56,436 nt of DNA from Parafrankia sp. EUN1f (GCF_000177675.1 NZ_ADGX01000053.1:15-56450), one strand, 5' to 3'. Shown: positions 24,130 through 35,193, counted from the first letter of the stretch. Numbers and translations are program-made. The notes: a model not told the origin generated them from the letters alone.

Positions 24130-24205
24130 TGGTGCGCCCGGCAGGGATCGAACCTGCGACCTGGTGCTTAGAAGGCACTCGCTCTATCCGCTGAGCTACG
24201 GGCGC
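24130..24205 (-). tRNA. tRNA-Arg (UCU), integration target
   Basis: The acceptor stem GCGCCCG/CGGGCGC, D arm (AGCTCAGCGGATAGAGC), anticodon loop CTTCTAA with anticodon TCT, T arm (GCAGGTTCGATCCCTGC) and an encoded CCA (24130-24132) are all present. The gene is complete because the element brings its own copy of the 3' half. Confidence 0.95.
24131..24174 (-). repeat. Right attachment site inside tRNA-Arg
   Basis: Forty-four bases are identical to 8006-8049. They cover the tRNA 3' half up to the anticodon loop. The chromosome resumes at 24175. Confidence 0.9.
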
Positions 24206-24449
24206 GCTGCTCCATTGTGGGGTCCGCGGACGGATCCCAGGTGGGATGGACAGTGTCCACCTCACGTCATCTGATGTCGCAATCGGCCCCCGGTCTGGTC
24301 GTGGGTGGTGGCCGTGTCGGCGCAGGGTGAGGCCACCGTCCCACATAGTGCCGCATGCGCCGGGGGTTGCGCGGGCGGCCCGTGGGTGGATGCCCGATCC
24401 GCATCCACCCACCGGCCGCGGGTCGCCGAGGCGAGGGTCTGGCTGACTG

Positions 24450-25331
24450 TCAGCCGGCCGCTTTGGCGAGGTCCTCGTACTCGTCGTCGGTGAGGGTGAC
24501 GCCGGCCGCGGCGACGTTCTCCTCCAGGTGGGCCACCGAGGAAGTGCCGGGGATGGGCAGCATCACGGGGGAGCGGCGCAGCAGCCAGGCCAGTGCGAGC
24601 TGGGAGGGCTTGCTGCCGTGGCGCTTCGAGGCCTCGTCGAGGATTCCGCCCGGGCGCGCGAGGGTGCCGGTCGCGATCGGGAACCAGGGGATGAAGCCGA
24701 TGTTCTCGCGGGTGGCGTAGTCGAGGACGTCCTCGGAGGCGCGGTCGGCGAGGTTGTAGCGGTTCTGAACGCTGACGATGTCGGCGAGGGTCCGGCTGTG
24801 CTCCAGCTCGGCGACGCTGACCTCGGAGAGACCGATGTGGCGGATCTTCCCCTCCTGCTGGAGGGCACGCAGCTCACCGAGTGACTCCTCGACAGGGGTC
24901 TTGGGGTCGATGCGGTGGAGCTGGTACAGGTCGATCCGCTCGAGCTTGAGCCGGCGCAGCGACATCTCGACCTGCTGGCGGAGGTACTCGGCGCGCCCGA
25001 CCGCGGTCCACTTGTTCGGGCCCTGCCGGGTGAAGCCGCCTTTCGTCGCGATGACGAGATCGGCGGGGTAGGGGTACAGGGCTTCGGTGATCAGGTCCTC
25101 GCTGATCTCCGGCCCGTACGAGTCGGCCGTGTCGATGAAGTTCACGCCGAGCTCCACGGAGCGCCGCAGCACGGCGATGGCCTCGTCGTGGTCGGCGGGC
25201 GGGCCCCAGACTCCTGGGCCGGTGATCCGCATCGCGCCGAAGCCGAGCCGGTTGACCGGCAGGTCGCCGCCGAGCTGGAAGGTTCCGCTCGCCGCCGCGT
25301 TCACGTCGGAGCTTGCCGCTTGTGTCGACAT
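24450..25331 (-). CDS. Aldo/keto reductase
   Basis: 293 residues. It has the AKR catalytic tetrad in sequence: Asp in [10 protein letters not shown], Tyr in the same block, Lys in VIATKGGFT and His in YQLHRIDP. An NADPH-binding C-terminal part follows ([16 protein letters not shown]). It is a soluble (beta/alpha)8 oxidoreductase of the YakC/AKR13-like kind, acting on small carbonyl compounds of unknown identity. ATG 25331 is the natural start. It is the first chromosomal gene right of the element; 24206-24449 before it is empty. Confidence 0.9.
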   Translation of the reverse strand: MSTQAASSDVNAAASGTFQLGGDLPVNRLGFGAMRITGPGVWGPPADHDEAIAVLRRSVELGVNFIDTADSYGPEISEDLITEALYPYPADLVIATKGGFTRQGPNKWTAVGRAEYLRQQVEMSLRRLKLERIDLYQLHRIDPKTPVEESLGELRALQQEGKIRHIGLSEVSVAELEHSRTLADIVSVQNRYNLADRASEDVLDYATRENIGFIPWFPIATGTLARPGGILDEASKRHGSKPSQLALAWLLRRSPVMLPIPGTSSVAHLEENVAAAGVTLTDDEYEDLAKAAG

Positions 25332-25750
25332 ACCGTCCCATTCTGTGTAGGCGCGGGGTTCTGCTGCGGAGCGTCAGCCCGTCTGGGAGCAACTTTGGCG
25401 CGCACGCTCGATGTTCCCGCGTCCGCGCGTGCTGAGTGCTCATGGAGCTCGGCCTCAGCCGCGGCCGCGTTCCGGGTCGGCGCGTCGTGTGGTGCGGCGG
25501 GTGGCGACAGGTTCGAGCATCGTGGACGGACGCGGCTGAGACCAGCCGGGTCGTCGTCCTGTGGACAGCGCGCAGTTATCCACAGTGAGCGAAGAAGTTG
25601 TTCCCAACTCGGAGTCGGTGGCGCAGAGTCGTGGCGTGGCTGCGGACCAGTCTCCATCCGCCTCACGTGCGGCGCACGGGCGGCGGATTGGCTGGCCGGT
25701 GGTCACCGAGTCGTCTCCCTGCCCCCGAGATGCTCTCCGAGGAGTGCTCC
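25332..25750. other. Intergenic region with one DnaA-box-like 9-mer
   Basis: No gene is supported. TTATCCACA at 25576-25584 is a perfect DnaA box, with a poorer neighbour (TGTGGACA at 25560-25567). Two sites near an ssb paralogue are not enough to propose an origin. Confidence 0.35.
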
Positions 25751-26695
25751 ATGCCTGACACCGAGATCACGATGATCGGCAATCTGGTCGAGAACCCGGT
25801 CCTGCGGATCACCGCGAGCGGGGTCTCCGTCTGCGGCTTCCGCGTGGCGTCCACGCCGCGTCGCTATGACCGTGCCGAGCAGCGTTTCGTCGACGGGAAC
25901 ACGCTCTACCTGCGGGTGTCCTGCTGGCGCCAGCTCGCCGAGAACGTGGCGGCCAGCCTCTCCCGAGGCGACCGGGTGCTCGTCGTCGGCCGCCTGCGCC
26001 AGAACAACTACGAGACGCAGGACGGTGACCGCCGGGTCAGCTACGAGGTCGACGCCGAAGCGGTCGCGGCGGAGCTGACGTGGCGGCCTGTCGAGGTGCG
26101 CAGGGTGGCACGCTCGTCAGCCGGGCCGGCGGATTCGCTCGCCGCCTCGTCGGGCTACCCCGACCCGCTGGCTGATCCCGGGGCGGCCCAGGGGGATCCG
26201 TTCGGTCACGATGACGCGGCGTTCGACGCTGAGGAGGCCGGAGATCCCGGCGCGGTCGATGCCGTCCAGGCCGGCGAGGCTGGCGGCGCGCCCGGTTCCG
26301 GCGGCATGGCGGGTGGCGGGGCCGCCCAGACGATCTCCGCGGCCCTGGCGGATCCGCCGGGGCAGCCGGCAGGGCACGGCTTCGCGGCCGAGCAGGGCCA
26401 GGCCGGCCAGGTCCACCTGGAGCAGGTGATCGGGGCCGACCAGGCGGTTCGGGGCGGCACGGGGCCCGAGAGCACCGACGGCACGGCCCCGCCGACGGCC
26501 CAGGGCGAGCGGGTGGTCTCCTCGCCGCAGCCCCCGATCGAGGGGCGGCTGACCGCCGGGCACCGGGGGTCCAGCCGGAGGTCATCCGCGCCTTCCCGCG
26601 GCGTGACCGGCCGGTTGGGGGCGGCGGGTTTCGGGCTTGCCGATGTCGTGGGGGAGCACCGCCTGCTGGGGCAGGGGGGCGCGGCGGGGGGCTGA
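25751..26695 (+). CDS. ssb: Single-stranded DNA-binding protein paralogue with long tail
   Basis: 314 residues. The OB fold occupies about 1-115 (EITMIGNLVENPVLRITASG, VSCWRQLAENVAASLSRGD, RVLVVGRLRQNNYET). A long Gly/Ala/Asp/Gln-rich tail follows and ends in GQGGAAGG. The acidic C-terminal tip (DDDIPF type), by which replicative SSB recruits partner proteins, is missing. This is therefore more like the second, SsbB-type paralogue of actinobacteria than the replicative SSB. It is usually found near ettA in this group, as here. ATG 25751 begins the OB fold directly. Confidence 0.88.
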   Translation: MPDTEITMIGNLVENPVLRITASGVSVCGFRVASTPRRYDRAEQRFVDGNTLYLRVSCWRQLAENVAASLSRGDRVLVVGRLRQNNYETQDGDRRVSYEVDAEAVAAELTWRPVEVRRVARSSAGPADSLAASSGYPDPLADPGAAQGDPFGHDDAAFDAEEAGDPGAVDAVQAGEAGGAPGSGGMAGGGAAQTISAALADPPGQPAGHGFAAEQGQAGQVHLEQVIGADQAVRGGTGPESTDGTAPPTAQGERVVSSPQPPIEGRLTAGHRGSSRRSSAPSRGVTGRLGAAGFGLADVVGEHRLLGQGGAAGG

Positions 26696-26728
26696 TCGTG
26701 GCCCGATCCGCGGTGATGTCCGTGGGAA

Positions 26729-26753
26729 CGCCGCCCCGCGTGCGGGGGCGGCG
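26729..26753 (+). terminator. GC hairpin terminator after ssb
   Basis: CGCCGCCCC and GGGGCGGCG pair perfectly around a 7-base loop, 33 bp after the ssb stop. There is no T-run. Confidence 0.6.
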
Positions 26754-26784
26754 GTGTGGTCGCGGGTTGTGTGAGGCCACCGAC

Positions 26785-29022
26785 ATGCTGTTACCGATGG
26801 GCCCACCTGCGGCATCGGGGCATGTTCCGCTCGGTACCGTGCCGAGGGTGAGCAGGGCGAACGAACCCCGTGGCGGAGCGGGCCCGGCGCTGGACGAACC
26901 GTCCGGGCAGCCGGGCGCCGCGGTCCCCCGGCAGGAGACGGGCAGCCCGGGGCTGCCGCCGGCTCCCACCGGGGCGGCCGGGCTGTCGTTCGACCGGCTG
27001 TGGCGGCGGGCCCGTGAGATCAGCGCGCCAGGTCGATACGTGGCCGTGCTCGCGGTGCTCAGTGCGACTGCCGCGGTCGTGCTCCGGCACAACCTGTTTC
27101 CCTACCTGTCGATCAACAACGACGAGGTCATTTACTTCACCCAGGCCCGGGCGATGGCCGGTGGTCATCTGTTCCCCGCGGCGCCCGACCCGGCGGCCTC
27201 CTACGCGCCCTGGCTGGCCGCCGTGTCCGACGGTCACTACGTCCTCAAGTACACGCCGTTCGTCCCCGGGCTCTTCGCGCTCGGCCTGCTTCTGACGGGC
27301 AGCATCTCCCCGGTGCTGGCGCTGGTCGCGGCGGCCGCGGTGGTCGTCACGTACCTGTTCGGCGCCGAGCTGTCGGGTGATCGAAGGGTCGCGGCGCTCG
27401 CGGCGACCCTGTTGGCGTTCTCCCCGCTGATGATCGTGCAGAGCGCGCTGGTGCTGAGCTACCTGCCGGTGCTGGTCCTGTTGGAACTGACCCTGCTCGG
27501 CCTGCTGCGGGGCCTGCGCGGCAGGGGTCGGCGGGTCGGCGGGGTGGCACTCGCCGGCGCGGGGCTCGCCGCCGGGGTGGCCGTGGCGGTGCGTCCCTAT
27601 GACGTGGTGCTGGTGCTCGCCCCGGTGGTGATCTGGGCGGTGGTGAAGGTTCGCCGGGACGCCCGGCTCGGGTGGGCGCTGCGCTGGGCGGCGGCGGGGC
27701 TGGCCCTGCCGACCGGGCTCCTGCTGGCCTTCAACGCCGCCGCCACGGGAAGCCCGTTCAGGCTGCCGTTCGCGCTGTTGGAACCCGATGACAAGCTCGG
27801 GTTCGGCTGGCGCCGGCTGTACCCGTCGGATGGCGGGCACAACTTCGGGCTCGGCGACGGGCTGGCGTCCGTGGGTGATCATCTGTGGCTGCTCGGGGGC
27901 TGGGCCTGCGGCGGCGTCCTCCTGGCAGTCGCCGCGATCGTCTCGGTGGCCCGCCGCCGGCTGGACGCACCCGGTTACCTGCTGGGCCTCGGGTCGCTGC
28001 TTTTCCTGGTCGGCTACCTCGGCTTCTGGGGGGCCTGGAACGCGGCGGAGCTGTGGGGCGGGATCCGGTACGTCGGGCCCTTCTACCTGATGCCGGTCAT
28101 GATCGGGCTGGTGCATCTCGGTGCCCGCGGAGTCGTCGACCTGGCCACCTGGTCCCGGCGCCGGGTCGCACGTGGCCTCACCGGGGTGGGAACCGCGGGC
28201 GTCGTCGGCCTCACGACCTTCATCCTGGTCGGCGCGGTCGACGCGAACGCGACGATGACCCGGCACGACCGGGAGCTCGCCGGCATGCTGCGCTCGCTGC
28301 CCGACCGGTCCCTGGTGCTGGTCTCGGCCACCCCGGCCTACCTGGGCCATCCCAGTGCTGTCACCGCGAACGGCCCGGATCTCGACGGGGCGGACGGCGA
28401 CGGTGACCTGCTGTTCGCCGTCTCGCGTGGGGTCGCGGACCTGAAGGTCGTGGCCGATCACCCCGACCGAACCCCCTACCTGCTACGGATGCCGGCCGGC
28501 TACAACCGTTCGCCCCAGTCGCCGACACGGTCCCGGGTCGACGCGCTCACCCTCGCGACGGGCCGCACCGTCGACGTCGAGGTGAGCGTCGGCGCGGCTC
28601 CCGCCGGAAGCCGGGCGGCGCAGCTGGTGTTCGAAGCCGGCGGAACCAGGCTGTCCTACCCGGTGCCCGTCACCGGGCAGTCCGCCGCGCGGCTCACCGT
28701 CGACGCGGACGGGCTCGACGCCGACGACGTCACCGACGCGGTCAGCTACGACGGTGCGCGCACCCGCGGATCCCCCACCGGGCGCGAGGCCGGCAGCCCC
28801 CTCGGCAGACCGCGGATCAGCACGGTGCCCGGCGCCGGGGCGTCCATCACCGTGTCCCTGCTGGCGACACCGGCGTCGGGAGGCCGAGCGCGGACCGTCG
28901 ACCGCCAGGTGCTCCCCGTCCTGGTCGAGCAGGGCGCGGACATCGCCGTGCTCGCGCCTAGCGCCCAGATCGACGAGGTCGGAACCGGTAGCACGCTGCC
29001 GGTACGCATAACGCTGCCCTGA
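26785..29022 (+). CDS. GT-C-like polytopic membrane protein (putative glycosyltransferase)
   Basis: About 745 residues. A cytosolic Pro/Gly-rich N terminus is followed by roughly ten membrane segments. The first extracytoplasmic loop carries the acidic signature INNDEVIYFTQARAM, as in ArnT/PMT-like GT-C enzymes that use polyprenyl-phosphate sugars. After the last helix (GVVGLTTFILVGAVDAN) there is a large C-terminal extracytoplasmic domain of about 260 residues. ATG 26785 is chosen because the ssb terminator precedes it; GTG 26848 is also possible. Donor and acceptor are unknown. Confidence 0.75.
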   Translation: MLLPMGPPAASGHVPLGTVPRVSRANEPRGGAGPALDEPSGQPGAAVPRQETGSPGLPPAPTGAAGLSFDRLWRRAREISAPGRYVAVLAVLSATAAVVLRHNLFPYLSINNDEVIYFTQARAMAGGHLFPAAPDPAASYAPWLAAVSDGHYVLKYTPFVPGLFALGLLLTGSISPVLALVAAAAVVVTYLFGAELSGDRRVAALAATLLAFSPLMIVQSALVLSYLPVLVLLELTLLGLLRGLRGRGRRVGGVALAGAGLAAGVAVAVRPYDVVLVLAPVVIWAVVKVRRDARLGWALRWAAAGLALPTGLLLAFNAAATGSPFRLPFALLEPDDKLGFGWRRLYPSDGGHNFGLGDGLASVGDHLWLLGGWACGGVLLAVAAIVSVARRRLDAPGYLLGLGSLLFLVGYLGFWGAWNAAELWGGIRYVGPFYLMPVMIGLVHLGARGVVDLATWSRRRVARGLTGVGTAGVVGLTTFILVGAVDANATMTRHDRELAGMLRSLPDRSLVLVSATPAYLGHPSAVTANGPDLDGADGDGDLLFAVSRGVADLKVVADHPDRTPYLLRMPAGYNRSPQSPTRSRVDALTLATGRTVDVEVSVGAAPAGSRAAQLVFEAGGTRLSYPVPVTGQSAARLTVDADGLDADDVTDAVSYDGARTRGSPTGREAGSPLGRPRISTVPGAGASITVSLLATPASGGRARTVDRQVLPVLVEQGADIAVLAPSAQIDEVGTGSTLPVRITLP

Positions 29023-29143
29023 CCGGTCGGGACGCACCCCCCGGGGGCAACGCATGCTCCCCAGCTCCCCAGAGCGACGCACCATCCTCGGGGCGCCGCA
29101 CCGCCCGGCAGCCGTGTGTGGTGCCCCCGGCAGGGTGGCGTGG

Positions 29144-30609
29144 TCAGTCGAGCCGGTGGATCGCCGGTGGTGAGTAGGCGCCGCGCAGGACCTCCTCGCC
29201 CGGGCAGTACATGCGCAGGACGAGGCGGAAGTCGCCGCTGGCCGCCGGCAGCCAGTTCGCCGTCCCCGCAGCCGCCGCGGACGTCGATCGGGGCGTCGAT
29301 GCCGGTCTCAGCGCCGAGGCCGAAGGTCCTGGTGGTCCCGACGGCCCGGAGGACGACCGTGACAGTGCTTCCGGCCGGGGGGCTCGCTCTGGATCACCAC
29401 GGGAATGGACCCGTCCGGCTCGTGGACGAGATCGTCCAGACTGCTGATCGAGTAGCGGTCCAGCGGGTTGTCGACGAGGTAGCCGTCGGGCTCGTCGTAC
29501 ATGGTGAGGGTCCAGAAGGAGTCCACGGGCGGCGGCCGCAGGCGTAGCCGGTAGTCGTGCGCGCCGGTGAGGTGGTGGCCTTCCAGGTCCACCGCACAGT
29601 GCGCGGCGGTCTCCTCGTAGGCGTGGACGATGCCCAGCGGGCGCCGGGCGGCCAGCGCCCGGGCGATGCGGGCCTGCGCCCGGTCCGGAATCTCCCAGGC
29701 GCGGTCGTCGAGGACGCCGGGGCCGAACCGGTCGAGGTTGTAGTCGGCCTCGTGCAGGGTGCTGGACCATCCCAGGTTGGTCCGCCGGCCGGCGTCCGCC
29801 AGTCGCTCCAGCTCGTCCCGACCGGTGCGCAGACCGGTGCGCAGCGACCAGGCGAGCGTCGGATCGGGATCTATGTAGGGGGACGGGTCGGCGAGCAGGC
29901 CCAGCGCCTCGAACCTGCGGGCGTATTCGCGTTCCATCGGCGGCAGTGGGAAGGCGCGCATCCAGGTGCGCAGCTCCTCCCAGAACCGCAGGTCGTCGCA
30001 GACCTGCTTGGACCGATCCGGTGGCCCCTCCGGTCGGCGTGCGCCCGGGTCGAGCGGGCTCAGGGTGAGCTGGTCCTGAAGCGCGCGGACAGCGGGCAGG
30101 TCCCGCGGGCCCCGGAAGGCGAACCTGGCGACGATGCTGAACACCCGCGCGGGAGCTTCGATCACAAGCCGGCTGCCCGAGCCCGTACCCGCAGCATCCA
30201 AATCGGCGTCGCCGCCTGGTGGGACCAGCAGGACCTCGTGGCCCCGCCCGTCGCCGTCCCCGGTGTTGGTGCCGGTGCGGGTGCCCAGATAGGCGAACAC
30301 GTTCAGCCAGGGGTCGTAGAACGCGAGGACGTGATATCGGTCCGGCGCCGGCGGGACCCGCAGCACCACCGGGCCCGGGCCGAGATCCACCTGGGCCATC
30401 GAGAACAGGACGTCGGGGTTCACGTTCAGAAACGGCGAGAGCGGCCCCGGCGGGTCGGTCTCGTGGGCGAACGCGTTGAAACCGACCGGTCTGATCGGCC
30501 CGATGCCCTCATCCGCGGCCCGGATGATCTGCCGAACCGCGCAGACCATCGGATAGCCGAAGCTGAACGCCTCCGCCGCGAGCCCGACCCGCTGGTCATC
30601 CGCGCGCAT
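29144..30609 (-). pseudogene. DUF1254/DUF1214 protein with disrupted C terminus
   Basis: From ATG 30609 (GGGAGGCGGC upstream) the DUF1254 part (AFSFGYPMVCAVRQIIRAA, FNAFAHET, LNVNPDVLFSMA) and the DUF1214 part (PPVDSFWTLTMYDEPDGYL, RYSISSLDDL) are normal. After SIPVVIQSEPPG (about 29385) the frame runs into an atypical tail and stops at 29308. The family's real ending (ANWLPAASGDFRLVLRMY, GAYSPPAIHRLD) occurs in another frame down to 29144. The roughly 125 bp between the two parts are longer than expected, so an insertion or more than one indel is likely. Function of the family is poorly defined. It ends opposite the GT-C gene. Confidence 0.75.
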
Positions 30610-30790
30610 GCCGCCTCCCAGCGACCCCCGTGCCCGATGGTGGCCTGATGTCCGATGGTGCCTGATGGTGGTCGTCCGACTCCGGTTAGTACCCGGCTGG
30701 GAGTGGGGTGAACACGGGTGGATGTGTCCGCTGGTCATCCCTCGGATCACCGCCGTGAGGTATCCGGGCACCATGCCCTAGGGTTGGCAC

Positions 30791-32473
<1,683 letters not shown>

Positions 32474-32515
32474 CCGCCGCGGGCGGCGCCCGCCGCCCGC
32501 TGGCACCTTCCGCCT

Positions 32516-32546
32516 GCTGAGGCCGGTCACGCCAACCGGCCTCAGC
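32516..32546. terminator. Bidirectional hairpin between ettA and globin gene
   Basis: GCTGAGGCCGGT and ACCGGCCTCAGC form a perfect 12-bp stem with a 7-base loop, between two convergent genes. Confidence 0.75.
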
Positions 32547-32659
32547 GGCAGCAGGCATCCCGGTCAGACGAACATCTCGACCAGACGGACATCCAGGCAG
32601 GCGCGGCATCCAGGCACGGTGGGGCCTGGCCGCGGGTCGGCAGCCAGGCCGGCGGCGGG

Positions 32660-33061
32660 TCAGCCGGGGCGGTTCTGCAGGGAGTTCGCGGCCATCAGCA
32701 GGTAGTCCCAGAGTTCCTTGTGCAGGTCCGCAGCGAGGTCGAGGCTGTCGACGGCCGCCTTCATGTGCCGGATCCAGGCATCCCGCTCCGCCGGGCCGAT
32801 CGCGAACGGCACGTGCCGCATCCGCAGCCGCGGATGCCCCCGCAGCTCGCTGTACGTCGACGGCCCACCCCAGTACTGGATGAGGAACATCCGCAGCCGC
32901 TCCTCGGCCTCGGCAAGCTCCTCGTCCGGGTAGAGCGGGCGCAGGACAGGGTCGCTCGCCACACCCTCGTAGAACCGTGCCACCAGCGCCCGGAACGTCG
33001 CCTCGCCGCCGACGGCTTCGTAGAAGTCTGCTCGTGGTCGTACGGGTGACGGTTGGTTCAC
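32660..33061 (-). CDS. glbO: Group II truncated haemoglobin (trHbO)
   Basis: 133 residues from GTG 33061. It shows the 2-on-2 globin features: [44 protein letters not shown] (given as its landmarks YPDEEL and QYWGGP), and the proximal His in [15 protein letters not shown]. The Trp at G8 (after IGPAERDAW) is typical of group II. Such proteins bind oxygen and NO and are well documented in Frankia and mycobacteria. It is monocistronic, with the terminator shared with ettA. Confidence 0.92.
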   Translation of the reverse strand: MNQPSPVRPRADFYEAVGGEATFRALVARFYEGVASDPVLRPLYPDEELAEAEERLRMFLIQYWGGPSTYSELRGHPRLRMRHVPFAIGPAERDAWIRHMKAAVDSLDLAADLHKELWDYLLMAANSLQNRPG

Positions 33062-33213
33062 CCATCCATTCTGCGCCACCAGAAGGCGGCGGCTCCGCCG
33101 CGGCGCCGTCCGGTTTTGGCCTTCATGGCATAGAAGGGCGACAGGCATCCCTCATCTGCAGGTGAACCGGTCGATCGGTGCCGCAGATACGGATCTGTTC
33201 TCTCTCGGCCGAG

Positions 33214-35193
33214 TCAACCCGAACGGGGGACGACCCAGACGGTGGTGGCGGGTGGGAGAACGAGCGTCGCGCCGTCGTAGCTGACGGGACTGCTCGCCAG
33301 GACCAGACGCCCGGCCAGCGCGAGGCGCACCTCCTCGTCGGTCGACATGACGCAGGTCAGCGCGGAACCGAGCGTGGGCGCACCGGCGGCAGGCGGGGGA
33401 ATGTCGTCGGATGGTGCTGTGTCGCCGGATGGTGCCGTGCGGGCCGGTGGTGCCGTGCGGGCCGGTGGTGCCGTGCGGTCGAAGGCGAGGCAGTCGACGG
33501 GCAGGTCGGCGAGCCAGCGGAACCCGGGCTGGGCCTCGTCCGGGCCAGCCGAGCTGCCGAGGAACGGCAGGGCCCGGCGCAACGCCAGCGCGCCGTGCAC
33601 GAGCACCCGGGTGGACAGCGGGTCCTCGGACTGGGCGGCGGCGGTCAGCGCACCCCAGTCCGGTGGCTGCGGGAGCCACGGCTCGACCTCGTCGTCGGTG
33701 AAGCCGTACGGAGGTGACTGGCCGGACCACGGCATCGGAATCCGGGTCCCGTCCCGCCCCGGTGAGGCGTGCCCGGAGCGTTCCCACACCGGGTCACGGC
33801 GCCGGTCGGGCGGTACGTCGACCTGCGGCAGCCCGAGCTCGTCGCCCTGGTAGAGATAGGCCGTCCCGGGCAGCGCAAGCATGGCCAGAAGGGCCGCCCG
33901 GGCCCGGCGCAGGCCAGTCGCGCCGCCGCCGTACCGGCTGACCGGCCGGACGACGTCGTGGTTCGCCAGCACCCAGGTGGGCACCGCGCCGACCGCGGAC
34001 GTGGCGGCCCGGGCGGCGTCGATGGCGCTGCGCCACGCCGGTGCCGAGAACGGCGCGTACAGCAGCGAGAACGTGAAGGTCAGGTGCAGCTCGTCCGGGC
34101 GGACGTACCGGGCGAGCCGTTCGGGGTCGGCGACCCAGGTCTCGCCGACGAGAACCCTGTCCCGCCCGTCGCGACGGTCGTAGTCGTCCAGGATCGCCCG
34201 CCATTCGCGGTAGATCTCGTGGACGCCGTCCTGATCCCAGGAGTAGGGCTCGAACAGCTCCCGGAAACCCGTCTCCGGGGTGGGGACCGCACCAGCCGCA
34301 CCAGCCGCTCCGGTGGCCTCGCCGTCGGCTCCTCCGTCGGCTCCTCCGTCGGCTCCTCCGTCGCCTTCTCCGTGGCCTTCGTGGTCGCCGGCGTGGCCGT
34401 CGGCGTGGCCGTCGGCGTGGCCGGCGGTGGGGTGAGCAGCGAGGGTGGGGTGGTCGCGCAGCGCGTCGTCCTTGACCAGGCCGTGCGAGACGTCGATACG
34501 GAAGCCGTCGACGCCGCGGTCGAGCCAGAAGCGGAGGATCTCCCGGTGCTCCGCGCGCACCTGCGGATGCCGCCAGTTCCAGTCGGGCTGCTCCCGGGCG
34601 AACAGGTGCAGGTACCACTGGCCGTCCGGAACGCGGCTCCAGGCCGGGCCGCCGAAGACCGAGATCCAGTTGTTCGGCGGCAGCGCGCCGTCGGGCCCGC
34701 GTCCGTCCCGGAACAGGTACAGCTCCCGCTCGGGTGAGCCGGGCCCGGCGGCGAGCGCGGCCTGGAACGCCGGATGCTGCTCGCTGGAGTGGTTGGGGAC
34801 CACGTCGACGATGACCTTCAACCCGCAGGTGTGCGCGTCACGCAGCAGCGCGTCGAGGTCGTCGAGCGTGCCGAACAGGGGGTCGACGTCGGTGTGGTCC
34901 GCGACGTCGTACCCGTGGTCGGCCATGGGGGAGCGGTAGAACGGGCTGATCCAGATCCCGTCGACGCCCAGGTCCGCGAGGTCCGGCAACCGGCCCCGGA
35001 TGCCTTCGAGATCGCCGACTCCGTCGCCGTCGGTGTCGGCGAAGCTGCGGATGTAGACCTCGTACATCACGGCGTCGCGCCACCAGGGAGCCGTTGCCGG
35101 CCCGGAGCCCGGCCCGCCACCGCCGGTCGGCTTCGTCGGGGTGCCGTCGGTTGGTGTCGGAGCGTCCGCACGGTCCGTGACAACGGGATCCAT
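33214..35193 (-). CDS. GH13 alpha-glucosidase/oligosaccharide hydrolase
   Basis: 659 residues. The (beta/alpha)8 barrel starts at about 37 (WWRDAVMYEVYIRSFADTDG). The GH13 regions are VIVDVVPNHSS, DGFRIDVSHGL (nucleophile Asp), VLVGETWVA (acid/base Glu) and TWVLANHDVVRP. Right after the nucleophile there is an unusual insert of about 45 residues rich in His, Gly, Asp and Ala (HADGHADGHAGDHEGHG, GGADGGADGGADG), encoded by 12-bp repeats at about 34320-34430. It probably cleaves alpha-1,4- or alpha-1,6-linked glucosides, consistent with the MalQ gene nearby. The start at 35193 lies 170 bp from the divergent phosphatase gene. Confidence 0.9.
   Translation of the reverse strand: MDPVVTDRADAPTPTDGTPTKPTGGGGPGSGPATAPWWRDAVMYEVYIRSFADTDGDGVGDLEGIRGRLPDLADLGVDGIWISPFYRSPMADHGYDVADHTDVDPLFGTLDDLDALLRDAHTCGLKVIVDVVPNHSSEQHPAFQAALAAGPGSPERELYLFRDGRGPDGALPPNNWISVFGGPAWSRVPDGQWYLHLFAREQPDWNWRHPQVRAEHREILRFWLDRGVDGFRIDVSHGLVKDDALRDHPTLAAHPTAGHADGHADGHAGDHEGHGEGDGGADGGADGGADGEATGAAGAAGAVPTPETGFRELFEPYSWDQDGVHEIYREWRAILDDYDRRDGRDRVLVGETWVADPERLARYVRPDELHLTFTFSLLYAPFSAPAWRSAIDAARAATSAVGAVPTWVLANHDVVRPVSRYGGGATGLRRARAALLAMLALPGTAYLYQGDELGLPQVDVPPDRRRDPVWERSGHASPGRDGTRIPMPWSGQSPPYGFTDDEVEPWLPQPPDWGALTAAAQSEDPLSTRVLVHGALALRRALPFLGSSAGPDEAQPGFRWLADLPVDCLAFDRTAPPARTAPPARTAPSGDTAPSDDIPPPAAGAPTLGSALTCVMSTDEEVRLALAGRLVLASSPVSYDGATLVLPPATTVWVVPRSG
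34320..34430 (-). repeat. 12-bp repeats encoding the GH13 insert
   Basis: Units of the type TCGGCTCCTCCG (about 34326-34364) and GTGGCCGTCGGC (about 34391-34427) recur in frame and encode the HADG and GGAD runs. They interrupt the barrel between the nucleophile strand and the acid/base strand. Confidence 0.7.

Larger units (their letters stand above)
8006..24174 (+). mobile_element. Actinomycete integrative and conjugative element (AICE) with an accreted left cassette
   Basis: The limits are the 44-bp perfect direct repeats at 8006-8049 and 24131-24174, the latter being the 3' part of a tRNA-Arg. Inside are the AICE hallmarks: tyrosine integrase beside the tRNA, excisionase-like HTH, RepSA-type replication protein, TraB/FtsK translocase, XRE regulator with Nudix and HD genes. 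A third att-like core at 11555-11575 divides the region into a 3.5-kb left cassette (TIR-STAND-TPR gene) and a 12.6-kb AICE proper carrying a HEPN/DUF262 pair. Confidence 0.85.

Noticed and set aside
25560-25584. DnaA-box-like 9-mers near ssb suggesting a replication origin.
   Set aside because: Only one perfect and one poor box, with no dnaA/dnaN neighbourhood and no AT-rich unwinding region.
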